Below, piece by piece: positions 1-8,000 of a stretch of DNA of 64,000 bases (positions within the stretch are counted from its first letter, which is position 1; the number at the start of each line of letters is the position of its first letter). A model generated the notes under the pieces. It made no database searches. It was given only the letters and a program-made list of their open reading frames with translations, and was not told the DNA's origin. The translations under genes and the position numbers were made by a program. The DNA comes from Desulfobacteraceae bacterium Eth-SRB2 (GTDB lineage: Bacteria; Desulfobacterota; Desulfobacteria; Desulfobacterales; UBA11574): NCBI GenBank assembly GCA_004193595.1, contig RPGQ01000001.1, positions 124,001 through 188,000 of the forward strand. The letters are read 5' to 3'.

Positions 1-3
1 ATT

Positions 4-120
4 TTAGATCATTTTAGGCATTTTAGGCATTTCGTCTTTAGGCATTTCGTCTTTAGGCATTTCGTCTTTAGGCATTTCATCTTTAGGCATTTCATCTTTA
101 GGCATTTCATCTTTGGACAT
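4..120 (-). CDS. Possible 38-aa peptide made of DEMPK repeats
   Basis: On the minus strand the tandem repeat reads from an ATG as a 38-residue peptide that is almost entirely six DEMPK pentapeptides, followed by two MPK units and a stop. A stop codon lies directly before the ATG, so this is not the tail of a longer frame. I see no Shine-Dalgarno sequence. It could be a real repeat peptide or simply a minisatellite that happens to be open; the latter is at least as likely. Confidence 0.25.
   Translation of the reverse strand: MSKDEMPKDEMPKDEMPKDEMPKDEMPKDEMPKMPKMI
16..120. repeat. 15-bp tandem repeat, about six to seven units
   Basis: A 15-base unit (TTTAGGCATTTCGTC and a C-to-T variant) repeats head to tail, with shortened units at the left edge. 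Because 15 is a multiple of 3, a frame on each strand stays open through the whole array. It lies just upstream of cheR. Confidence 0.9.
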
Positions 121-146
121 TTATTTTATATTTGAAAAAATGAAAT

Positions 147-905
147 ATGAAACAATTAACCAAAAGACAATTTAAGAGATACTGCGATATCGTTTACAAT
201 GAATCCGGTATTAAGCTGAACGAAGACAAATGGCAATTGTTGAACGCCAGAATTGGGAAACGGATCAGAAAACTCGGCGTTCAAGCTGATAAATATCTTT
301 CGATAATTGAGAAAGATCATGATGAATTGAATCTTTTTCTTGATGCCATCTCCACCAACCACACCTACTTTTTCAGAGAATCAAAAAGTTTTGAGTTTTT
401 AGATACAAGCTGTCGTAACATCTGGTGTGCGGCGTCTTCCAGCGGAGAAGAACCGTATTCTTTAGCTACATATTGTTTAGAGTTGGGATTCGAGCCGTCG
501 ATACTGGCAACAGATATTTCAGATTCCTGTTTAGATAAAGGCAGAAGGGCCATATATCCCAAAAAGTGTTTATCAAATATACCCAAGCATATGATAAGAC
601 GTTATTTTCAAAAAGGGACGGGCAAATGGGAAGATCATGTGAGAGTAAAACAAAATATAAGGAGAATAGTAAAATTCGAAAAGTTCAATCTCCTGAAAGA
701 TTCTCCTCCTTCAAAAATATTTGATATCATATTTTGTAGGAATGTAATGATCTATTTTGATATTCCTACCAAAGAAGCTGTCATACGTAAATTGTTCAAG
801 GTTTTAAAACAGGACGGTTATTTTATAATAGGCGGAGCCGAGAGCTTAAGCGGCTTAAATCATTCCTTGAAATATATAGAACCAAGCATCTACAGGAAGA
901 TCTAA
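147..905 (+). CDS. cheR: CheR-type chemoreceptor glutamate methyltransferase
   Basis: This protein should transfer methyl groups from S-adenosylmethionine to glutamates of chemoreceptors in the cytoplasm. Residues 1-75 form the helical CheR N-domain, which ends in the typical NHTYFFRE segment. The SAM-binding loop follows as SSSGEEPYS, then the ATDIS strand and FCRNVMIYFD near residue 200. At 252 residues it is slightly short: the linker before the SAM loop is compressed. No convincing Shine-Dalgarno precedes the ATG. It opens a chemotaxis cluster with cheW, an MCP and cheD; cheA and cheB are not in the window. The family call is secure, its target receptor is inferred. Confidence 0.9.
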   Translation: MKQLTKRQFKRYCDIVYNESGIKLNEDKWQLLNARIGKRIRKLGVQADKYLSIIEKDHDELNLFLDAISTNHTYFFRESKSFEFLDTSCRNIWCAASSSGEEPYSLATYCLELGFEPSILATDISDSCLDKGRRAIYPKKCLSNIPKHMIRRYFQKGTGKWEDHVRVKQNIRRIVKFEKFNLLKDSPPSKIFDIIFCRNVMIYFDIPTKEAVIRKLFKVLKQDGYFIIGGAESLSGLNHSLKYIEPSIYRKI

Positions 906-975
906 AATATAGGAAATGGATGAGAAGAGTGTCGTGACTAATATTTTCTTAACATAAAATTGGAGGAAAAATCTT

Positions 976-1146
976 ATGAAAGAGCGACTGTTATCTGTAA
1001 ATGACATTTGTGAGTACTTTGGCATTGGAAGGGATACGATCTACAAATGGATCGATATAAAAGGGTTGCCGGCCTATCGTCTCGGCCGTCAATGGAAGTT
1101 TAAAAAAGAAGAGGTGGATAGATGGCTAAAGAAAAGCTATCATTAA
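976..1146 (+). CDS. Small helix-turn-helix (excisionase/MerR-like) DNA-binding protein
   Basis: A 56-residue protein starts at ATG 976, 10 bases after a strong GGAGG. It has the compact winged helix-turn-helix layout of the HTH_17/excisionase family: a LLSVNDICEYFGI helix pair, then TIYKWI, then a wing reading YRLGRQWKF and a final helix EEVDRWLKK. Such proteins bind DNA as small regulators or recombination directionality factors; no recombinase is near, so a regulatory role for the chemotaxis genes is a guess. It is too short for many gene finders. Confidence 0.8.
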   Translation: MKERLLSVNDICEYFGIGRDTIYKWIDIKGLPAYRLGRQWKFKKEEVDRWLKKSYH

Positions 1147-1222
1147 TAGATACAGGTAGATCTTAAGCTTCCCAAAAGTTAATATTATCAATTACAATAA
1201 TAAAACAAAAGATGATAAATAT

Positions 1223-1342
1223 GTAAGGAAGATAAATTTTTTAAACACGAATACGAATGAGATTACAGTGGTTAAAGTAAATAAACTCCGACAAAAGGAC
1301 TGGCATCCTTATGAAAATGGCCAGTATTCTTATCATAGATGA
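1223..1342 (+). pseudogene. Remnant of the 3' end of a second cheD
   Basis: The frame ending at TGA 1340-1342 reads TNEITVVKVNKLRQKDWHPY and then ENGQYS. This matches the C-terminus of the intact CheD at 4362-4889 (DEIAVVKVNKLRKEDWYPY then ENGRHS), and the nucleotides are also similar. Upstream the similarity fades into AT-rich sequence with no catalytic cysteine region. It overlaps the start of the receiver gene that follows. It is therefore the decayed tail of a duplicated cheD. Confidence 0.8.
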
Positions 1343-1682
1343 TGACGTCCAAATATTGAGCATGCTTCGCCAAACCTTAGAGCGTGGGGGGTACGACGTG
1401 TTGGAGGCTTCTAACGGTAAGCAGGGCATGAAACTCTATCTGGAAAACCCCGCCGACCTGGTCATCACGGATATAATCATGCCTGAAAAGGAAGGTATTG
1501 AAATAATCATTGAACTTAAGCGAGACTATCCCGATGTGAAAATAATTGCAATTTCAGGAGGCGGCAGAATCAACCCCGAGGATTATTTGGATATTGCCAA
1601 AAAATTAGGGGCACAGCGAACATTTACCAAACCATTTGAACGGAAACAGCTTTTGAATGCGGTTCGGGACCTTTTACAATAA
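1311..1682 (+). CDS. Single-domain response regulator (CheY-like receiver)
   Basis: A stand-alone receiver of 123 residues that should accept a phosphoryl group from a histidine kinase. It shows the acidic pocket at D11/D12, the phosphorylatable D54 in TDIIMP, a serine (S82) in place of the common switch threonine, and K107 in FTKPF. The start could be ATG 1311 or ATG 1317; neither has a clear ribosome-binding site, and the first overlaps the cheD remnant. A truncated paralogue lies after the intact cheD (4919-5047). Output and kinase are unknown. Confidence 0.88.
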   Translation: MKMASILIIDDDVQILSMLRQTLERGGYDVLEASNGKQGMKLYLENPADLVITDIIMPEKEGIEIIIELKRDYPDVKIIAISGGGRINPEDYLDIAKKLGAQRTFTKPFERKQLLNAVRDLLQ

Positions 1683-2137
1683 CCATAAGCAATTGCATGC
1701 CTACAGACATAAATTCATCTCAATTACCTTTCATTAAACCGTTCATATAGCTTTAATCCTTCAAAGATATGGGTCTGAGAACAGGTGTGACATATTTTTA
1801 CTACTCCTCCCGGCTTAATAGTATCCTGTCATATTTTTGACATATTTTTAAGTTCCTTCAACGTAATTTTGTCAAAGCATTTATTTAAAAAAAGCGGGAA
1901 GTAAGCATAACCCTCTGTGCCTATTGACAGTTTGTTGCTTTTAAGATTTTTGGCACAAAATATGCAAAAGTTTGCAAAAAATAGTTAAAAACATCAAGAA
2001 AGGGGAAAAGACAGCTAAAAAACTCTCTTTAATAAATCCAAATAGACCTTAAGCATTCAAAAACATAATACTAAAGTTAAGCGATGTTTTGGGAAGAGAT
2101 GTACTGTGATCTTGATGCATAAAGGAGGTAAAAAGAA
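1683..2137 (+). promoter_or_regulatory. Intergenic leader of cheW with a sigma-54-type promoter at 1951-1966
   Basis: The gap is AT-rich. TGGCACAAAATATGCA at 1951-1966 fits the sigma-54 consensus, with GG and GC exactly 10 bases apart, about 170 bases before cheW. The 13-mer TGACATATTTTTA occurs at 1788-1800 and again at 1838-1850, and a related TGTCATATTTTT occurs at 1827-1838. These could be activator sites, but no activator gene is adjacent. Confidence 0.5.
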
Positions 2138-2650
2138 ATGGCGGAACTTGCTGAAAAAATGGATCAGGCCGTAAAGGTAATGGCAAACAGGGAGGGAAAA
2201 TATCTGACCTTCACGTTAGCTGATGAGGAATACGGCATCGGTATTTTGAAGATCAAGGAGATTATCGGAATGTTGCCGGTCACCACGATTCCGCAGACGC
2301 CTGATTTTGTAAAAGGGGTCATTAACCTGCGGGACAAGGTAATACCGGTAATCGATTTGAGGCTCCGGTTTGGAATAGAGTCAATCGATTACACGGATCG
2401 TACCTGCATCATCGTAGTTGAAATCCAAGGGACTATCCAAACGGTTCAAATCGGGATTGTTGTGGATTCGGTCTCTGAAGTGTTGAACATTAAAGGGGAA
2501 GAGGTTGAAGATACACCCACATTCGGCGCAAGACTGAACACGGACTACATCTTAGGCATGGCCAAGATGGAAGGAGGTGTTAAGATTTTACTCGATATCG
2601 ATCGGGTCTTAAAGGCAGAGGAAGTAGAACTGCTTGAAAAAGCCGCATAA
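2138..2650 (+). CDS. cheW: Chemotaxis coupling protein CheW
   Basis: CheW links chemoreceptors to the kinase CheA at the membrane arrays. The 170-residue protein is one full CheW domain: YLTFTLADEEYGIGILKIKE at the start of the fold, then IPQTPDFVKGVINLRDKVIP and VVDSVSEV, all diagnostic. A near-perfect AAAGGAGG sits 10 bases before the ATG. It is followed after 46 bases by the MCP gene, and both probably belong to one transcript driven by the sigma-54-like site upstream. No CheA is visible in the window, so its kinase partner must lie elsewhere. Confidence 0.95.
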   Translation: MAELAEKMDQAVKVMANREGKYLTFTLADEEYGIGILKIKEIIGMLPVTTIPQTPDFVKGVINLRDKVIPVIDLRLRFGIESIDYTDRTCIIVVEIQGTIQTVQIGIVVDSVSEVLNIKGEEVEDTPTFGARLNTDYILGMAKMEGGVKILLDIDRVLKAEEVELLEKAA

Positions 2651-2696
2651 ATTAAGAAATAAAATTAAAAACCATACGCTTTAAAAGGAGAATCGA

Positions 2697-4289
2697 ATGT
2701 TACACAAATTTAAACTTTCAACCAGGATACTCTCACTGGGTATTGTCATTATCGTATGTTTTTCATTGGTTTTTGCGTGGATCTATCCGAAATTAAAAAA
2801 TAAAATGTATGAAGCCAAGTATTTAAAAACACAACATTTGGTAGAGTCTGCGTATGGTGTTATAGACTATTATGCCAAGCAGACTAACTCCAATGCTATG
2901 TCTTTGGACCAAGCACAAGCCAAAGCCATAGAAGTCATAAAAAATATGCGTTATGCGCAAAAAGAATATTTCTGGATCAACGATATGACGCCAAAAATGA
3001 TAATGCATCCAATAAAACCGGCATTGGACGGAAAGGATTTAACACAAAATCAGGACCCCAATGGAAAGCGGTTGTTTGTTGAAATGGTTGAGGTATGCAA
3101 AAGAAATGGCGCAGGATTTGTCAATTATCACTGGCCTAAGCCCGGTGAAGCCAAACCCGTACCCAAGACTTCTCATGTAAAACTTTTCTCTGAATGGGGA
3201 TGGATCATCGGTTCAGGGATCTATATCGATGATGTTGAAAAGGAATTGGCAAAAATATTTTATATTATTTTTGGTGTGATAATTTTTATCGCCGTTGGTG
3301 GTCTGGTTTTATCATATTTAATGGCACGCTCAATTGCCCGACCCATCGATCGAATCAGCATGGGTCTTTACGAAGGCGCCGACCATGTAGCCTCGGCATC
3401 CGGGCAAGTATCTTCGGCCAGTCAATTACTGGCTGAAGGGTCATCAGAACAGGCGGCTTCCATTGAAGAAACTTCTTCGTCTCTGGAAGAGATGTCTTCC
3501 ATGACCAAACAGAATGCCGATAACGCCAACCAGGCGGATAACCTTATGAAAGAGGCCAACCAGGTCATTGACAAGGCCAACGATTCCATGACCGAACTTA
3601 CCGGATCCATGCAGGAAATTTCAAAGGCAAGCCAAGAGACACAAAAAATCGTCAAGACAATCGATGAAGTTGCGTTTCAGACCAACTTGCTGGCCCTCAA
3701 TGCTGCGGTTGAGGCTGCCCGGGCCGGTGAAGCCGGTGCAGGTTTTGCGGTTGTGGCGGACGAGGTCAGAAACCTTGCCATAAGAGCGGCGGACGCGGCT
3801 AAAAATACCGCAGATCTTATCGAAGGTACCGTGAAAAGGGTAAAAGAGGGATCGGAAATAGTGACCAAAACAAACCAGGAATTTAGCAAAGTTGCTGAAA
3901 GCTCTTCAAAGGTCAATGAGCTGGTAAGTGAGATTGCAGCGGCCTCCAATGAGCAGTCCCAGGGGATTGGACAGGTCAATACGGCGGTATATGAACTCGA
4001 AAAGGTTGTACAGCAGAATGCGGCCAATGCCGAAGAATCTGCTTCCGCCTCTGAAGAGATGAACGCCCAGGCTGAACAGATGAAGGGTTTTGTTAATGAA
4101 CTTGTCGCTCTTGTGGGAGGTAAAGCAAAAAACGGCAGGAATGTTCTTCGTTCTCGATATAACGCCCCAAAAGCAGGGCCAGGCAAAACACTTGCAGTTC
4201 CTGTTAAAAAAGAAGTCGTGGTTCACAATGCAAGAGAGGTTAATCCTAAGCAAATTATTCCTTTGGATGATGATTTCAAGAATTTCTAA
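2697..4289 (+). CDS. Methyl-accepting chemotaxis protein with a single Cache sensor domain
   Basis: A membrane chemoreceptor of 530 residues. Transmembrane helix 1 is about residues 10-29. The extracytoplasmic part to about 183 has the hallmarks of a single Cache (sCache_2) domain, including YFWINDM near 91, DGKDLT and GWIIGSGIY near 168. Transmembrane helix 2 is about 187-210, followed by a short HAMP-like stretch. The signalling helices carry a likely methylation segment [10 protein letters not shown] near 257-266 and the hairpin tip EAARAGEAG at 339-347. A good ribosome-binding site (AAGGAG) precedes the ATG. Ligand unknown; Cache domains of this type commonly sense small organic acids. 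Confidence 0.95.
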   Translation: MLHKFKLSTRILSLGIVIIVCFSLVFAWIYPKLKNKMYEAKYLKTQHLVESAYGVIDYYAKQTNSNAMSLDQAQAKAIEVIKNMRYAQKEYFWINDMTPKMIMHPIKPALDGKDLTQNQDPNGKRLFVEMVEVCKRNGAGFVNYHWPKPGEAKPVPKTSHVKLFSEWGWIIGSGIYIDDVEKELAKIFYIIFGVIIFIAVGGLVLSYLMARSIARPIDRISMGLYEGADHVASASGQVSSASQLLAEGSSEQAASIEETSSSLEEMSSMTKQNADNANQADNLMKEANQVIDKANDSMTELTGSMQEISKASQETQKIVKTIDEVAFQTNLLALNAAVEAARAGEAGAGFAVVADEVRNLAIRAADAAKNTADLIEGTVKRVKEGSEIVTKTNQEFSKVAESSSKVNELVSEIAAASNEQSQGIGQVNTAVYELEKVVQQNAANAEESASASEEMNAQAEQMKGFVNELVALVGGKAKNGRNVLRSRYNAPKAGPGKTLAVPVKKEVVVHNAREVNPKQIIPLDDDFKNF

Positions 4290-4307
4290 ATAGCATTAAT
4301 TCCTATC

Positions 4308-4343
4308 TGAGCCTGCCTGTGCGTATCCGCACAGGCAGGCTCA
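4308..4343. repeat. Perfect 16-bp inverted repeat after the MCP gene
   Basis: Two perfectly complementary 16-base arms (4308-4323 and 4328-4343, starting TGAGCCTGCC) flank a 4-base loop. There is no T-run after it, so it is not a classical intrinsic terminator, though it could slow or end transcription between the MCP and cheD. A related GAGCCTGCC sequence lies near 62252. Confidence 0.8.
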
Positions 4344-4361
4344 GGGTATTAAGACAAGGAT

Positions 4362-4889
4362 ATGACCAAGGAATCAAATCGCCCTGTTCCGGGCAACTAT
4401 TTTCTGCATCCCGGATTCATATATGTATCCACCAGACCGACCGTAATATCAACGGTGGTCGGGTCGTGTGTGGCGGTCTACATATATTATCAGCGCAGGC
4501 GGACCAGCGGTGTAAATCATTTCCAGTATCCCTTTATTCATGAAAAGGATCAGGCTACCGCCCGCTATGGAAATGTTGCCATACCGACCCTTATCCATAT
4601 GATGATAAATGACGGATCAAAATTAAAATATCTTGAAGCCCAAATTTTTGGGGGGGCTTACCATCCCAAGCTTTCCACCAAAGACATTGGCATAGACAAC
4701 ATAAAAATCGCAAGACAAACCCTTGCCCAAAAAAAAATCCGCATTGTTTCCGAGGATGTGGGCGGAAAAAAGGGAAGAAAAATTGTTTTTAACACCAGCG
4801 CCGATGAAATAGCAGTGGTTAAAGTAAATAAGCTTCGAAAAGAGGACTGGTATCCTTATGAAAATGGCCGACATTCAGACTTTTCGTAA
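4362..4889 (+). CDS. cheD: Chemoreceptor glutamine deamidase CheD
   Basis: CheD hydrolyses specific receptor glutamines to glutamate, tuning receptor signalling, and often interacts with CheC. The 175-residue protein has the catalytic cysteine in VVGSCVAVY (C36) and the partner histidine in GVNHFQYP (H53). Later come YGNVAIPTLI and the C-terminal IVFNTSADEIAVVKVNK. It follows the MCP, which is the likely substrate. Its last third has a decayed copy at 1223-1342. No CheC is seen nearby. Confidence 0.93.
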   Translation: MTKESNRPVPGNYFLHPGFIYVSTRPTVISTVVGSCVAVYIYYQRRRTSGVNHFQYPFIHEKDQATARYGNVAIPTLIHMMINDGSKLKYLEAQIFGGAYHPKLSTKDIGIDNIKIARQTLAQKKIRIVSEDVGGKKGRKIVFNTSADEIAVVKVNKLRKEDWYPYENGRHSDFS

Positions 4890-4918
4890 GCAATGAGTGA
4901 AAAGCACAGGCGTTGATA

Positions 4919-5047
4919 ATGAAAAAACTCATGGCCCGTATTCTTATTAAAGATGATAACGCCCGAATATTGAAAATGCTCCGCCAGATCTTAGAACGTG
5001 AATGGGTTGATGTAATGAAAGCTTCTTCTGTTTTTATTATTTACTGA
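4919..5047 (+). pseudogene. Truncated receiver-domain gene (paralogue of 1311-1682)
   Basis: The ATG frame gives 42 residues, including MARILIKDDNARILKMLRQI and then LEREWVDVMKAS, clearly homologous to the start of the intact receiver at 1311. It stops before the phospho-acceptor strand, after about a third of the domain, where unrelated sequence follows. The first acidic-pocket region has also changed (IIDDD to IKDDN). It cannot be a working receiver. Confidence 0.8.
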
Positions 5048-5060
5048 CGGCTTCTTGTTT

Positions 5061-8000
5061 TTATGGAGGGGAAGAGGTTTCCTTTGGAATCGAAACAGCA
5101 GGAACAGGAATTTTGGGTTGCTGATCTTCTTTATTATCAACCGCAGACGCTTTTTTCTTTTTAGCAGGCTTGGTTATTTTATTAAAAACAATAATTGCCC
5201 TGTCTTTGTATTTCTTTAAACCGTTAAGAGCCCTCTGTGCTTGGGCTTTGCTTTTGAAAGAACCCGTCCTTATTTTGTACCATTTGCTTTTTCCGGGAGA
5301 CATTACCGTAACATAATATGCCGAATATCCTTCATTTTTAAGTTCTGTAATTATTTTGTCGACAAACTTTTTATTCTTAAGGGATTCCACCTGAATTGCC
5401 CAACTTCCACTTGAACCGGACTTTTTGTCCAAAACAGCTGCGCTGCTTTTTGGAGGTGACTTTGTTTTCCGAGTCTTGTCCCTTTCCTTTTTTATGAAAG
5501 TGTAAGTTCCGGTCGCCGTTGGGCTTGGGGCCTGGCCGGACTTGAAAGCCTTTGACTTAATCGTTGTTGTTTTTTCCATAAGAACGGGTGATGAAACAAC
5601 CGGTACAGGCAGGGACGGCGCATAAGTAATTTTTATGGAATCACTCGCCAGTTTTCCGTTCTGATCCTCTGCAGCAATGGTAATCGTATTCACCCCTTTA
5701 GTTAAGGATACTTTGAATGTCCATTCTTCTGATGTGCCCGTATTCTCAGCCCCTGTGTTGCATGTCACATTTTTTAGCCCAACGTCTTTTGAATGGATCA
5801 CCTGCCCTGAAACAATGATCCAGGATTGGGATGTCGTGGATTCCGCTACCGTTGCAGGACGTTGTATTATTACAACCGGCTTCGTACTATCCTTGACTTG
5901 GTATGCATAAGCACCGGTTTCGCTCCCATATCCGAGAACATCACGCGCCGTAACTTTGTAATAAACAGTTCCGGTTTTCTGCGGCGGAATTGTTACTCTA
6001 TAATCAAGACCGGTGGAATACATGGGGATTAATTTCCATGAATTTCCTGCATTTATTGAATAAAGCAAAAAAGCAGACTGAACACCCGATGTGTCCCTAA
6101 TATACACATTTGCCGTAACCGGATCACTTGAAAAGGGTTTTGTTGTCGACAAATACGGTTCTGTTATTACAGGTCTGTCATATACAAATAGGGTAACCCC
6201 GTTAACAAGGTCAGATGAATTGCCTGTCTTATCAAAGGCATAAAAATCCACGGAATGTAATCCTTCCCCGGCTTTGGATGAATCCCACGAGTTTCCAAAC
6301 ACCCCGTCCCCGGGCTTTTTATCCGAGTGTTCGCCATCATCATAGAGCTGAACCGTTGCCAACGTATTGCCGGCCGGGAGCCGAATTATAGCCGTCACTT
6401 TTGACGTGTCGATACCTGAATCTCCATCATAAGTACAGACAGAAAATTTGATTTTTGTCCCTTTTAAACCCATGCCTGCATCAACATAGGGCTGTATTAG
6501 AACCGGCGGTATGGAATCGGCTAATCGTGTAACGGACATCCTATAAGATGACTTATTTTTTATTCGGTTTCGTGCCTGGATTAAAATTTGGTTCCGTCCC
6601 TCGGCCAGAGAAACCGTTCGGGTAAAAAAACCTTGGGGCGAAAGGGACAATGATGCCGGCACACCATCATTGACGAAAACAGAAGCTGACCGGATACCGT
6701 GAGGATCTGAAATTTTTCCGGCGATTTTAACGGAAGAAGATATATAGGAACTGCCGCTTTGAGGAGTGGAAATCTGAATTTTCGGACCGTTGACATTAAA
6801 ATCATCAAAGACGTATATCTGTCCTCCGGCCGCCAGCATAGAGCCGTCAGGGCTCCAACGAACATGGTGCACCGGATCTTTGTTATAATATTCGATTCCA
6901 TACGTATCTGTATTACACACAATCAGGCCATTATCGTGCCCCACAGCCAGCCGGGAAGAATCCCTGTTGTAATCTAAAGAATTGACGTTTCCAAGTTTAG
7001 GAAGATCAAAACCGCTTTTGCTCCAGTTGGAAGTGTCAAAGGTATAAATCATACCCGTATCGCCGGAACCGGATCCTACTGAAAGATATTCTCCATCATT
7101 GCTCCATGCAAGGCACTTGAGTTTTCCCGTAGGAATTGACTCAACTTTCATCGTTTTTATGGGAGAAGTCCTCTCTGTATCCCATATCCTCAACTCTCCA
7201 TACTTGTCCACTGCGGCAAATTGAGATTTGTTAACCGGGTTAAACCTGAGTTCCTGAATTTCAGCCTTATGACTGAAAGTCATCTTAAGTTTGCCTGACG
7301 TCGACCATTTTTTTATCATGTTGTCGTCCCGGATTGAATAAATGGAGTTGTCCTGCCAGCCCAAAGATTTATCCGCTGTTTTTGCCTCGCCATCCGTAGC
7401 AATATCCCATACCTTATCCAGTTTTCCGCCGGGAACTTTTAAAACGGCAATTTTATCTTTACCTTTAAAAACGCCGGTTGCCAGTTTTCCGCCGTCCGGG
7501 GAAAAGAGAAACGAATAATATTTGCCTGAACGTCTTTTTTTAGACCAAACTTTTGTCCAGCCAGATATTCGGTATATGGACAATCCGGAACCGTTTCTGT
7601 GCCTGAACGCAAAATATCCGTTTGAAGACCATTCACACCATTCGGTAGCTCTCCCCAACTTTTTCCACGGAAGAAATTGGGTTCCGTCATATCCTCCGAG
7701 CACAAAAGTTCCGGTTCCCGAAACGCCCGTCGGGGTATGGGTTACCGTAACACTCACTTCTTGTGATTCTGATGACTCCACGGTAAAAACGCCACCGGCC
7801 TTACCTCTATTGTTTGTCTTGCGATCGGGTCCTTTTGTCCAGGTACACTGGGCAGACGGCTTTAAACGCCACTTAACTGCCTGGTTCGATGCAGGTTTTT
7901 TATCAGTAAAATTTTTTACATAAGATTTTACCTTAAAAGAATTATTGCCGGCCGGGTGGAATTCAAAGGTTATACTTACGGCCGGTGAAGTGCAGGTTAA

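Noticed and set aside
16-120. CRISPR-like array
   Set aside because: The units are contiguous 15-mers with no unique spacers.
3422-4253. Minus-strand open frames opposite the MCP signalling domain
   Set aside because: They mirror the coiled-coil codon bias of the MCP; no ribosome-binding sites and no recognisable domains.
4308-4343. Intrinsic terminator after the MCP gene
   Set aside because: Perfect hairpin but no T-run; kept only as an inverted repeat.
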